A stretch of 64,000 bases of DNA from JASLQO01 sp002327525 (GTDB lineage: Bacteria > Pseudomonadota > Gammaproteobacteria > Pseudomonadales > Azotimanducaceae): positions 1 through 64,000 of the forward strand of contig JASLQO010000025.1 of NCBI GenBank assembly GCA_030744435.1, written 5' to 3'. Below the pieces are notes generated by a model. The model ran no database searches, was not told the DNA's origin, and was given only the letters and a program-made list of their open reading frames with translations. Within the stretch, counting starts at the first letter, position 1, and each line of letters starts with the position of its first letter. Positions 51,358 to 60,068 of the stretch are shown here, piece by piece. The position numbers were made by a program, and so were the translations under genes.

Positions 51358-53106
51358 ATGACCAGGGTCGACGGCGGTGAGCTTCTGGCACACACACTTC
51401 AACGAGCGGGTGTGAAGGATGTATTTGCACTCCAGGGCGGACACCTCGACGCATTTCTGGTGGCCTGTGATGGTCACGGCATCCGGCTGACGGATACGCG
51501 CCATGAGGCAGCGGCCGGGCACGCAGCCGACGGTTACGCGCGATCGAGCGCCGGGCTCGGAGTCTGCGCGGTAACCGCCGGCCCGGGATTCGCCAACGCC
51601 TTCCCGGCAATCGTGAACGCACATCTCGACGCGGTCCCGGTACTGTTTCTGGTGGGTGCCGCTCCGTTGCGCGAGGATGAGACCAACCCGCTGCAAGGTG
51701 GCATCGACCAGGTGGCCATGGCCACGCCCACCACCAAGTGGGCTTATCGCATCACTCACACGGAACGTATTCCCGAGCTCATCGAACTCGCCATCCGCAA
51801 GGCCACCACGGGCAAGCCAGGCCCGGTATTGATCGAGATTCCCATCGACATCCTGTTCGGCTCGGTCGATGAAGGGGCGGTCCGCCGCGCGGACAACTTC
51901 TATGTGGATCTGGCACCGGCCCCGGGCACCGATGCCGTTTCCCAGGCCCTGGACATACTTCGTGCCTCGGAACGGCCGGTCATCATGATCGGTGGAGGTG
52001 CGCGTTTCTCGGGCTGCCAGGACGAACTGCGTGCATTCGCCGAGCAGACCAATGTCCCGGTGGTCTGCAATAGCAAGGCGTTCGGTCTGATGCCGCCCGA
52101 CCACCCACTACACGGCGGCACGTTCAACGTGCTCGCCGCCGCCCCCATGGTGGGGCTGCCACCGCCCGACACGGTCCTGATGCTCGGAGCACGCTTCGGT
52201 CTCTTTACTGCCGGCCGTTCCGAGGCCATCGTCCCGGAGAGTGCGACCATCATCCAGGTCAACGTCGAGGCGGCAGATATTGGGCGTATCCGCAATGTGC
52301 GCCTCCCCATCGTGGCCGACGTGCGCGAGACCCTCATCGCCCTGACGAGCGCGCTGGGAGACGAGACGCTGCCGGACTGGGGAGAGTGGGCTACCGGCAT
52401 CGGCAATCTGAAGCACGGCATGGATATGCTGTACGGCGACTGGAACGAAGAAGACGGCAAGCCCGTGCACCCCTACCACGCCGTGAAGGCCATCGCCGAG
52501 GCTTGTCCCGAGGATACCCTGTTCATCGGTGACGGCGGCGAGTCGCACCTTTGGATACAACACGTGGCACGTGTGAACATTCCTGGCGGCCTCATAACCC
52601 ATGGCTACCTCGGCTGCCTGGGAATCGGACCCGGAATGGCCATGGGGGTTCAGCGTGCTTACCCGGACAATCCCGTGGTCCTCGTCACCGGAGACGGTTC
52701 CGCCGGCTTTCACATCCAGGAATTCGAGACCATGGTCCGCCACGGGTTGCCCGTGATCACCGTGATTCTCAATAACCAGGCCTGGGGTATGTCCTGGCAT
52801 GGGCAGCGCGCCATGTTCGGCCACAACCGAACCGTGATCACCAAGCTCGAGGATTCTAACTACGAAGAGGTATGCGTGGCTTTCGGCGGCAATGGCGAGC
52901 GTGCCAGCACCGTCGCTGAGATCAAGGATGCCATGGCGCGCGCACTCGCATCCGGGGTTCCGACCTGCATCAATGTCTCCATCGATCCGGAAGTAGTGGA
53001 ACCGAGCATGGGTATCATGCTCGGCGGCGGCGAAGACAGTGAGGCACCGGAGACGGACGAAACATCGGAAACGGTGATGCCCTACTACGAGAATCTGAAG
53101 GAATAG
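51358..53106 (+). CDS. Thiamine-diphosphate-dependent enzyme, acetolactate-synthase-like
   Basis: The 582-residue protein has the three domains of the ALS/POX/oxalyl-CoA decarboxylase family. The PYR domain carries the catalytic Glu (E50, in TRHEAAAGHAADGYARSS); the middle domain includes RPVIMIGGGARFSG; the PP domain has the ThDP motif VTGDGSAGFHIQEFETMVRH followed by VILNNQAWGM. GGGAGG precedes the ATG. It is followed by a zinc alcohol dehydrogenase and an SDR, suggesting C-C bond making or breaking followed by reduction; the substrate is open. It is not a clear biosynthetic IlvB, since no small subunit gene follows. Confidence 0.88.
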   Translation: MTRVDGGELLAHTLQRAGVKDVFALQGGHLDAFLVACDGHGIRLTDTRHEAAAGHAADGYARSSAGLGVCAVTAGPGFANAFPAIVNAHLDAVPVLFLVGAAPLREDETNPLQGGIDQVAMATPTTKWAYRITHTERIPELIELAIRKATTGKPGPVLIEIPIDILFGSVDEGAVRRADNFYVDLAPAPGTDAVSQALDILRASERPVIMIGGGARFSGCQDELRAFAEQTNVPVVCNSKAFGLMPPDHPLHGGTFNVLAAAPMVGLPPPDTVLMLGARFGLFTAGRSEAIVPESATIIQVNVEAADIGRIRNVRLPIVADVRETLIALTSALGDETLPDWGEWATGIGNLKHGMDMLYGDWNEEDGKPVHPYHAVKAIAEACPEDTLFIGDGGESHLWIQHVARVNIPGGLITHGYLGCLGIGPGMAMGVQRAYPDNPVVLVTGDGSAGFHIQEFETMVRHGLPVITVILNNQAWGMSWHGQRAMFGHNRTVITKLEDSNYEEVCVAFGGNGERASTVAEIKDAMARALASGVPTCINVSIDPEVVEPSMGIMLGGGEDSEAPETDETSETVMPYYENLKE

Positions 53107-53167
53107 GTCGGATGGGCGCGTCGTCGATTCGCCACGCCTGCACCGCCGCAACCGTCGGGAGAGAGCA

Positions 53168-54169
53168 ATGAAAGCAGCCGTACTGCACGGTGTGAGAGAC
53201 GTCAGATTCGAACAGATCAACAAACCCGATATCGGCGATGGAGAGGCATTGTTACGCGTACGCGCGTGTGGCATCTGTGGATCGGACCTCCATACCTACC
53301 GCGAGGGCCTTTTCCTCGATCTGGGCACACCCACGGAAACGGGCCGGGTGCTGGGTCACGAATTCGCGGGTGAGATAGAAGAGATCAACGGTGAGGTGGA
53401 GGGGCTTTCCGTCGGCCACCGCGTTACCACGGTGGCCATCGGCGCCAACGCCGAATACCTCAAGATCACGAAGAGCATGGCCAGCTTCATCGTACCGCTG
53501 CCCGATCACGTCAGTTACGTGGAAGCCGCCACTACCGAACCGCTGGCGACCTCCTTACACGCCGTCAATCTGGCCGATGTGCAGGATGGGGAGACTATTG
53601 TCGTTATGGGCGCCGGCATCATCGGACTCGGCGTGTTGCAGTGCATCAAGGCGCGCTCCTCGGCAAGGACTATCGTGGTGGATCTCTCCGACAAGCGTCT
53701 GGCACTCGCGGAGGATCTCGGCGCCGATGAGATCGTCAATGCACGCAATGAGGACGTGCTGGAAAGAGTCCTTCCCGGTACCGACAGCAACGAGAATTTC
53801 CTGCGGGGTCCTACAGGCACCGTGGACACGGTCTTCGACTGCGTGGGTGCGACCGCCAACTTCAGCGGTACGACCGTGCTGGAGCAGGCGCTCACCATGG
53901 TCAGGCAGGACGGCAAGATCGTCGTGGTGGCCGTGTTCGAGCGGAGCCTCGAGATCGATCCAAACATCATCGTGCGTAAGGGTGTGCACCTCATCGGCTC
54001 GTGGGCCTGGCTACCGGACGAATTTCTGGCTGCACTCGATCTCATCAGTTCTGCAAAAATAGATCGTAAGCCACTGATTAGCCACGTATTTTCACTCGAA
54101 GACGCTGCAGAGGCCTATAGCACGCAGGACAGCGCGGACACCGCCGTCAAGGTAATGCTCGTGCCCTGA
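53168..54169 (+). CDS. Zinc-type medium-chain alcohol dehydrogenase lacking the structural zinc lobe
   Basis: The 333-residue MDR enzyme has catalytic zinc ligands C37 (ACGICGSDLH) and H64-E65 (LGHEFAGEI), and the cofactor motif VVMGAGIIGLGVLQ, with an acidic residue (IVVDLSDKR) suggesting NAD(H). The four cysteines that bind structural zinc in typical members are absent: after GHRVTTVAIGANAEYLKI the sequence goes straight on. It is 61 bp downstream of the ThDP enzyme and 25 bp before an SDR, so the three likely form one operon. Confidence 0.9.
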   Translation: MKAAVLHGVRDVRFEQINKPDIGDGEALLRVRACGICGSDLHTYREGLFLDLGTPTETGRVLGHEFAGEIEEINGEVEGLSVGHRVTTVAIGANAEYLKITKSMASFIVPLPDHVSYVEAATTEPLATSLHAVNLADVQDGETIVVMGAGIIGLGVLQCIKARSSARTIVVDLSDKRLALAEDLGADEIVNARNEDVLERVLPGTDSNENFLRGPTGTVDTVFDCVGATANFSGTTVLEQALTMVRQDGKIVVVAVFERSLEIDPNIIVRKGVHLIGSWAWLPDEFLAALDLISSAKIDRKPLISHVFSLEDAAEAYSTQDSADTAVKVMLVP

Positions 54170-54194
54170 CCCAATCACAATCGGGAGACTCACC

Positions 54195-55004
54195 ATGGAC
54201 CTGACCGACAAGACGGTTCTCATCACGGGCGCGGGGCGTGGCATCGGCGCCGGTATCGCAAGTTGCTTCGCAGGTGCCGGCGCGAAGGTCGCCGTGACCG
54301 ATCTCGACGATGCCCTGGCACAGGACACGGCCAGTGCTCTGGATACACAGGCAATGGGGTTGGTGGCAGACGCCTCCAGCCAGAGCTCCATGGCCGATTG
54401 CATCGAACGGGTCAACAACGAACTCGGTACTCTGGATGTACTGGTCAACAACGCTGGTGTCGGCGGTCTCGACCTCGACTACGCAGAAGTAGCACAGGCC
54501 ATCGCGGTTACCGGTATGTCGGACGAGGCCTGGGATGAGCAACTCCTCTACAATCTGCGTACTGCTTTCTCATCCTCCAACGCCGCCATCCCACGCATGA
54601 ATGACGGCGGCAGTATCGTCAACATCGCCTCCATCGCAGCCTTGGGACCAAGTCCCGATCTGCCCGCGTATGGGGCGGCGAAAGCGGGTGTTGTGCATCT
54701 GACGAAAACGCTCGCCTCCCAGCTGGCGCCGCGCCGCATCCGCGTGAACTGCATCTGTCCGGGACTGTTGTGGACACGTGCGTGGGAGATGCTGGCCGCG
54801 CGTATCCAGGCCAGTCAGCCGGAGATGGCCAATATGACGCCGCGCCAGATATTCGAAGGCGTGGTTGCCCAGAGTACGCCACTCGGCGGAGAACAGACGC
54901 CAGAGGATATCGGCAACCTAGCCGTGTTCTATGCCTCGGACAAGGCACGCATGATCACGGGCCAGGTTGTCTCAGTGGACGGCGGCATCACTCTGCAGCG
55001 CTGA
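54195..55004 (+). CDS. Short-chain dehydrogenase/reductase (SDR)
   Basis: The 269-residue classical SDR has TGAGRGIGAG at 11-20, NNAGVGG, the catalytic Ser in VNIASIAALG and YGAAK with catalytic Tyr and Lys. The Asp in VTDLDDA favours NAD(H). An insert around LDYAEVAQAIAVTGMSDEAW follows the NNAG motif. The ribosome site GGGAG precedes ATG. It ends the operon with the ThDP enzyme and zinc dehydrogenase, and is followed by a strong hairpin. Confidence 0.92.
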   Translation: MDLTDKTVLITGAGRGIGAGIASCFAGAGAKVAVTDLDDALAQDTASALDTQAMGLVADASSQSSMADCIERVNNELGTLDVLVNNAGVGGLDLDYAEVAQAIAVTGMSDEAWDEQLLYNLRTAFSSSNAAIPRMNDGGSIVNIASIAALGPSPDLPAYGAAKAGVVHLTKTLASQLAPRRIRVNCICPGLLWTRAWEMLAARIQASQPEMANMTPRQIFEGVVAQSTPLGGEQTPEDIGNLAVFYASDKARMITGQVVSVDGGITLQR

Positions 55005-55024
55005 GCCGCGCGGATTTGACATTC

Positions 55025-55053
55025 AAGGACCGGCCGTTTCACGGCCGGTCCTT
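55025..55053 (+). terminator. Strong GC-rich hairpin after the ThDP/ADH/SDR operon
   Basis: A perfect 12-base stem (55025-55036 and 55042-55053, AAGGACCGGCCG and its complement) with the loop TTTCA lies 20 bp after the SDR stop. No T-run follows on the plus strand, so it could be a terminator without a U-tract or an RNA-stabilising end. Bases 55054-55200 show nothing else. Confidence 0.65.
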
Positions 55054-55200
55054 GCCGGTTGCTACAGCGATGCGTGGGGCGGTTTGCACAGCCGTTCATG
55101 ACCTATCTCCCCGTGGACACAGCGTATCGCTCGGGAGAAAAACCACCAAGGCTGATTGTTTTGTCGTCTCGCGAGGTATTTCGGCCCCGCCAACGGTGCG

Positions 55201-56163
55201 CTACGCAGTGGGCGCCGTGGCAAGCGGCAGGGTCGCCCGGCGCACCACTTCACGATAGCCTCGTGACAGGCAATCGTGGTTCGTGAAGAAGCCGCGGCTG
55301 GCCAGCAGCTCGTGGAAGCGAGGCAGGTTGTAGCAGGGCACACGGGCCTTCAGATGATGCTCAAGATGATAGTTGACATGGTTGGGCCCGATGAACAAAC
55401 GCTCCCACCAGGAGACCAGTGTGGTGCTGGTATTGTCTCGGGGATCAGCGCTCAGCAGGTCCCTGACGACACCGTGCTCACCCATGAAGCGAATGCGGTG
55501 GATGGGCTGGTAGGCGAATATGTATCCCACCCACCACATGAGATACGCCCAGCCGATGCCACCCAGCAGCAGCAGCGCCAGCAGGATCGAGTGGGACACC
55601 AGGAACGCCGCATTGCGGCGCATCCCAAATCTCGAGAGCTGCCGTTTGACGTCCTTGAAACCAGTCTGACCGGTGAAATCGCGGATCATCTTGCGCCGCA
55701 TGCTGTCCCGGGTCGCTGGATAGGTCCGCGCCAGGCCGATATCCGGATCGTCCTCCGTGCCGGCGTACCTGTGGTGCCCCATGTGATAATCACGGTAGGC
55801 CTTTAATGAGGTGTTCATGAGTCCGCCGTACACCCATTTCCCCATGAACTCGTTCATCGGTCGGGTCTTGAACAGCGCCCAGTGCGAACAATCATGGTAC
55901 AGAACGGCCATTCCCAGCTGGCGACCCCCGAGCAGGAACGCGGACAGCACGAAGGTCAGCGGGTTGAACCAGATCGCAGGTAGCGCGAACGCGACGCCCA
56001 TGACGGTAAAATTGAAAAAAGTCATCGCCCACGCTCTGACGTCGGATCTCTGCAGTGCCTGCTGCATCTCTTCACGACAGATGTACTCATCTAGTGTGTC
56101 CGCAGGTTCCGTCGCGGTGTCGAGAGCTGTGTTCATGTCATTGGCTACCATAAGGACTGCCAT
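55201..56163 (-). CDS. Membrane fatty acid desaturase/hydroxylase family protein
   Basis: The 320-residue inner-membrane protein has all three histidine boxes of the FA_desaturase family: HDCSH (90-94), HMGHH (127-131) and HLEHH (266-270), with four membrane segments between. It inserts a double bond or hydroxyl in an acyl or related chain using a diiron site. The start is uncertain: ATG at 56163, 56151 or 56136 are all in frame and none has a clear ribosome site. It is divergent from a PaaX-type regulator gene across 62 bp. Confidence 0.88.
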   Translation of the reverse strand: MAVLMVANDMNTALDTATEPADTLDEYICREEMQQALQRSDVRAWAMTFFNFTVMGVAFALPAIWFNPLTFVLSAFLLGGRQLGMAVLYHDCSHWALFKTRPMNEFMGKWVYGGLMNTSLKAYRDYHMGHHRYAGTEDDPDIGLARTYPATRDSMRRKMIRDFTGQTGFKDVKRQLSRFGMRRNAAFLVSHSILLALLLLGGIGWAYLMWWVGYIFAYQPIHRIRFMGEHGVVRDLLSADPRDNTSTTLVSWWERLFIGPNHVNYHLEHHLKARVPCYNLPRFHELLASRGFFTNHDCLSRGYREVVRRATLPLATAPTA

Positions 56164-56204
56164 ATATTACATATAAAGTACAAACGGATCAATTAATGTA
56201 ATAT
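56164..56204. promoter_or_regulatory. Inverted repeat in the desaturase/PaaX-family intergenic region
   Basis: ATATTACAT (56164-56172) and ATGTAATAT (56196-56204) are perfect complements separated by 23 bases. They fill most of the 62-bp region between the divergent start codons and fall on AT-rich promoter-like sequence. By position this is a candidate operator through which the PaaX-type protein controls its own gene and the desaturase. Confidence 0.5.
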
Positions 56205-56225
56205 TGCACCTTTAAGATCCAGGTC

Positions 56226-57023
56226 ATGCCTGTGTCCCAGCCAGCCATCTCGGCCCCGGAACTGATCCTGTCTCTGGTGGACTCCGCGGCAGATCCGGCT
56301 CTGTCCGCTGGCTACTTCGTTACCGCAGGAGAGCTATTCGGCATCGACTCGCCCACCACCCGCGTGGCGCTCACGCGTCTCACCAAGAAAGGCGTGCTGC
56401 AGCAACTCGAACGCGGAGTCTATGGTCTCGGGGCGAGCGGCAGCACTCTGCACCGCACCGTGGTCCAGTGGCAGCGCGTGGAAGCCGCCCTCATGCAGTG
56501 GTCGGGCGGTTGGCTGATGGTACTCGTCGCACATTTGCCGCGCAGCAGGACCGATGTGAGACGCCGCGATCGGGCGCTGCATCTCGACGGATACGCAAAG
56601 ACCTCGACCGGCGTTTGGGTGCGCCCCGCAAATCTGCGCGGTGGGTTGCCAGCCGCGCACCGGCGGCTGACCGACTACGGTCTCGACGACGGCGCTATCG
56701 TGACCGAAGTCACTTCCGTCTGGCCCTTGAGAGCGTTCGAGACCGAGACGCTGTGGGACACCGCGGCTCTCGAGCGCGGTTATCGCCAGCATATCGCAGA
56801 ACTGGCCCATAGCACGGGCACTCTGACGGGACTCGGCGAGGATGATGCAGCCCGGGAAACCCTTCTGCTCGGGCGTCGAGTGACCCGCGCCATTCTCACG
56901 GATCCGCTGCTCCCCGCTGAGATGGTAGATGCGGATCTTCGCAGTCGAATGATCAGGGACATGCGCGACTACGACCGCCTGGGAAAACGGTGTTGGCGCA
57001 CTTTCTACCGGCTACACGGCTAA
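56226..57023 (+). CDS. PaaX-family transcriptional regulator
   Basis: The 265-residue protein has a winged-helix N-terminal domain (about 10-80: AGELFGIDSPTTRVALTRLT, then KKGVLQQLERGVYGLG) and a PaaX-type C-terminal domain (DAALERGYRQHIAEL-like region near 190, and MIRDMRDYDRLGKRCWRTFY). PaaX represses phenylacetate degradation genes with phenylacetyl-CoA as inducer; here the divergent gene is a desaturase and no paa genes are in the window. An acyl-CoA or fatty acid signal is an inference from the neighbour. Confidence 0.8.
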   Translation: MPVSQPAISAPELILSLVDSAADPALSAGYFVTAGELFGIDSPTTRVALTRLTKKGVLQQLERGVYGLGASGSTLHRTVVQWQRVEAALMQWSGGWLMVLVAHLPRSRTDVRRRDRALHLDGYAKTSTGVWVRPANLRGGLPAAHRRLTDYGLDDGAIVTEVTSVWPLRAFETETLWDTAALERGYRQHIAELAHSTGTLTGLGEDDAARETLLLGRRVTRAILTDPLLPAEMVDADLRSRMIRDMRDYDRLGKRCWRTFYRLHG

Positions 57024-57028
57024 GGAAC

Positions 57029-57430
57029 CTATCCTGGCGCGTTCATCTTGTAAGTGACGCGTGCCACTGCGATCTCATCGCCGTCCGGATTCGCCACCAC
57101 GACATCCCCCACGCAGATCGAACCACCCCGCCGGCGTACCCTGCCGACTGCGCGAAGCTCCACGGCCACCGCCAGTTTCAAGAAGTTGACGGTGAAATCC
57201 ACTGTCGCGCCCATGGATCCCTCACCAACGGACGGGTGCGACCAGAATGCCGCGGTCGCCGCGATGTCCACCAGCGCGCTGATCGCACCCCCGTGAATGC
57301 GCCCGACACCGAGGCGTTCGTGATACGGCAATCGCACCACCACACAATCAGTTTCCGCCGATTCGAGCTCGACACCCAGGTAGGAAGAAAATCCTTCCGC
57401 CACGATGGCGGCAGCGAAATCGGGTTTCAT
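57029..57430 (-). CDS. PaaI-type acyl-CoA thioesterase (hotdog fold)
   Basis: The start at 57430 (MKPDFAAAIV) overlaps the cyclophilin stop by four bases (ATGA). The 133-residue hotdog protein has PYHERLGVGRIHGGAISALV with the catalytic-type H-G-G motif and MGATVDFTVNFLKL, as in PaaI-type thioesterases. It hydrolyses small or aromatic acyl-CoA. It converges with the PaaX-type gene, ending five bases away. Confidence 0.87.
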   Translation of the reverse strand: MKPDFAAAIVAEGFSSYLGVELESAETDCVVVRLPYHERLGVGRIHGGAISALVDIAATAAFWSHPSVGEGSMGATVDFTVNFLKLAVAVELRAVGRVRRRGGSICVGDVVVANPDGDEIAVARVTYKMNAPG

Positions 57431-57930
57431 CGATCGAGCGTCGTGTTCCACTCCGCTACACGCCCGGCCTGTGCATCCATCAGCTCGTCCGTATCGCCCT
57501 GGATCTCCACCTTCACGATGCCGTCACCCCCCTCCACGCTGTCGACCACCGCCTGGTCTTCAGCGCTCTGCACCTCGCCGAAGATAGTGTGTGCGTCGTC
57601 GAGCCACGCGGTGGCCACGTGCGTGATGAAGAACTGCGAACCGTTAGTGCCGGGACCCGCATTGGCCATCGACAACCGTCCGGGACCACTGTGGCGCAAG
57701 GCCGGTGTGAACTCGTCCTCGAACTTGTAGCCCGGCCCTCCCGTGCCGCGACCGTCAGGGCAGCCGCCCTGGATCATGAAGTCGGCGATCACACGGTGAA
57801 AGTTGAGCCCGTCGTAGAACCCGCGGCGAGCCAGATTGACAAAATTGGCTACCGTCACCGGTGCATGCTCCGGGAACAGATTGATCCGAATAAGTCCTTT
57901 GCTTGTTTCAATAATCGCTTGAATACTCAA
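57427..57930 (-). CDS. Cyclophilin-type peptidyl-prolyl cis-trans isomerase
   Basis: The domain begins at SIQAIIETSKGLIRINLFPE; the only suitable start is TTG 57930, six bases after GAGGT. The 167-residue cytosolic protein has FYDGLNFHRVIADFMIQGGC with the catalytic Arg, GTNGSQFFITHVATAWLDDA and HTIFGEVQSAEDQAVVDSVE. It lacks a signal peptide. Coupled to the thioesterase gene by a four-base overlap. Confidence 0.9.
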   Translation of the reverse strand: MSIQAIIETSKGLIRINLFPEHAPVTVANFVNLARRGFYDGLNFHRVIADFMIQGGCPDGRGTGGPGYKFEDEFTPALRHSGPGRLSMANAGPGTNGSQFFITHVATAWLDDAHTIFGEVQSAEDQAVVDSVEGGDGIVKVEIQGDTDELMDAQAGRVAEWNTTLDR

Positions 57931-58372
57931 TGGGTTACCTCGTGTTTTCACAGGTGGTTCAGTTGTCTCGTAGCAGCTTTCGCCGGCATTCGCCCGATCT
58001 CCATCCACGATGGAGTGCCGGGGACGCATCAGAGCCCATCGCGGACTGCCCTCGGAGTCAGCCGTACCGGAAAACCGCGCATTCTCGCACAATCAGCCTG
58101 TGCTAGTGTCCTGTTCACACTATTTTATGTCGGCGTGTCTTCACGCGTGGCAGTCTTTCGTTCGTCGTCTCTCTTCCTGTCGGAGGTGCCGTGCGGATTT
58201 GCTCGCCGTTTGTCTAGCGCTGCTAAACTGTACCTGGAGATCGCAAGGCACACTCCAGAGCGGTTTGCCTGCAACCCGCCCGCCGGCCACCTTGCCTGGC
58301 GTCTCCGATTCAGAAAGGGGTGACAACGCGCAGATAGAACGGGTTAGCAACAGGCCGCAGGGCCGGAGTCTC
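57931..58372. other. Long intergenic interval with no recognised gene
   Basis: No coding sequence can be supported in these 442 bases between divergent genes. A small perfect stem (CTCCATC 57999-58005 and GATGGAG 58009-58015, loop CAC) is present. Short open frames across it have no recognisable composition. Promoters for the cyclophilin (-) and the downstream plus-strand cluster should lie here. Confidence 0.6.
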
Positions 58373-58800
58373 ATGAGCATACGAAAGACACAACGATACT
58401 CCGGTGAGCCACCGCAGGACGCGGTGATCGAAGACCTGACACTCGAACGCATGAGTTTCCGAGTAGTCTACCGCGAGCTCGGCATCGATGAAGGCATCGC
58501 CATCCACGTGTTCGGCCAACCCTGTCGGGTTCGGACGAGGAAGTGCTCCGCTTCGACTGTTTCTACAACCAACCGCACTGCCATCTCGGCTGGTCGGACC
58601 GCGACGAACCGTTCATTCGGATCGAGACGCCCGATCCACTTACCTGGACACTGCATGCAATCGAACATCGACTCGATGCGCTGCTCGAAGAGGCCGGAGC
58701 GGTGAAGATGACAGCGGCCGAATTCGCCGCCTTGCCCGAGATCGTCGCGCAGCTCGCAGAACGCACGCCAGCGCTCTGCGACCAGGTCAGCAGCCGGTAA
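58373..58800 (+). pseudogene. Frameshifted conserved-looking protein of unknown function
   Basis: ATG 58373, with GGAG upstream, opens SIRKTQRYSGEPPQDAVIED, then MSFRVVYRELGIDEGIAIHV up to about 58520. A different frame then continues VLRFDCFYNQPHCHLGWSDR and LLEEAGAVKMTAAEFAALPE to TAA at 58798-58800. One missing base near 58520 (reading QP-L-S-G-S-D-E-E-V) would join them into a protein of about 143 residues. The stop overlaps the M20 start (TAATG), so the original gene was coupled to it. Family not recognised. Confidence 0.6.
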
Positions 58801-60068
58801 TGACCACTCTGCTCGAACGCATCGAGTCCAAACGCGATGACATGGTCGATCTCACGCAGGCGCTCGTACGCATCCCATCGGTCAATCCACCCGGGGATGC
58901 CTACACCCCATGCGTAGAACTGATCGGCAACCGTTTGAAAAGGCGTGGCTTCGATGTCATGTACTACCGTGCCGAGGGCACGCCCGGCGACACCGACGAG
59001 TACCCCCGCATGAACGTCGTGGCACGCATCGAAGGACGCCGTCCCGGGCCTTGTGTGCACTTCAATGGTCACATCGACGTGGTGGAGGTGGGTGCCGGCT
59101 GGAGTACGGACCCATTTGCAGGGGTGATCCGCGATAACCGCATTTACGGCCGCGGTGCCTGCGACATGAAAGGCGGGCTCGCCGCCTCCATCGTCGCCAT
59201 GGAGGCGCTTCTCGAGCTGCATCCAAACTTTCCGGGCGCGATCGAGATCTCCGCGACCGCAGATGAGGAAACGGGCGGTTACGGGGGCGTGGCGTGGCTG
59301 GCGGAAGCCGGCATCATGGCGAGTCCCCGCATCGACCACGTCATCATTCCCGAGCCGCTCAACAAGGATCGTGTGTGCCTTGGCCACCGGGGCGTGTGGT
59401 GGGCTGAGATCGAAACGTTCGGCCGTATCGCGCACGGCTCCATGCCATTTCTGGGCGACTCCGCCATCCGCCACATGTTCGCCGTGCTCGACGCCTTCGA
59501 ACAACGATTGTATCCGGCACTCGGCACCAAGCGCACCAACATGCCGGTCGTGCCGGACGGCGCCCGCAGCTCGACCATGAACATAAACTCCGTGCATGGC
59601 GGACAGGGCGAGCACTTCAGCGGGTTACCGGCCGCGGCGGTGGCTGATTCGTGCCGCACGGTCATCGATCGCCGTTTCTTGATCGAGGAGGACATCACAG
59701 ACGTGAAGGCGGAGGTCCGCGACATCCTCGAACACTTGCGCAGCCACCGCGACCACTTTCGCTACGAATTGCGGGATCTGTTCGAAGTGATCCCGACAAT
59801 GACCGAGCGCGAGGCACCAGTGGTCACCGCTGTCTCACGCGCCGTACAGAAGGTTCTTGGCAAACCCCCACAGTTGGTCGTCTCCCCGGGTACCTACGAT
59901 CAGAAACACATCGACCGCATCGGGCGCCTGAACAACTGCATCGCCTACGGCCCGGGCATCCTGGATCTGGCTCATCAGCCGGATGAATACATCGACATCG
60001 ACGACATGGTGATCTCGGCCCGTGTCATGGCGCTCGCCGCGTACGAACTCCTGTTCGGAGCCGCGTAG
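58800..60068 (+). CDS. M20-family peptidase (ArgE/DapE-type deacylase)
   Basis: The start at 58800 (MTTLLERIES) overlaps the preceding TAA by one base. The 422-residue enzyme has two-metal ligands H91 (HFNGHIDVV, with D93), D122 (GRGACDMKGG) and the catalytic E156-E157 (TADEETGG), a dimerisation domain with RIAHGSMPFLGDSA, and a late His at DLAHQPDEYID. Family members hydrolyse N-acyl amino acids or carbamoyl-type amides. The neighbouring SDR and the remains of a Rieske oxygenase suggest catabolism of an amide-linked compound; that is inference. Confidence 0.9.
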   Translation: MTTLLERIESKRDDMVDLTQALVRIPSVNPPGDAYTPCVELIGNRLKRRGFDVMYYRAEGTPGDTDEYPRMNVVARIEGRRPGPCVHFNGHIDVVEVGAGWSTDPFAGVIRDNRIYGRGACDMKGGLAASIVAMEALLELHPNFPGAIEISATADEETGGYGGVAWLAEAGIMASPRIDHVIIPEPLNKDRVCLGHRGVWWAEIETFGRIAHGSMPFLGDSAIRHMFAVLDAFEQRLYPALGTKRTNMPVVPDGARSSTMNINSVHGGQGEHFSGLPAAAVADSCRTVIDRRFLIEEDITDVKAEVRDILEHLRSHRDHFRYELRDLFEVIPTMTEREAPVVTAVSRAVQKVLGKPPQLVVSPGTYDQKHIDRIGRLNNCIAYGPGILDLAHQPDEYIDIDDMVISARVMALAAYELLFGAA

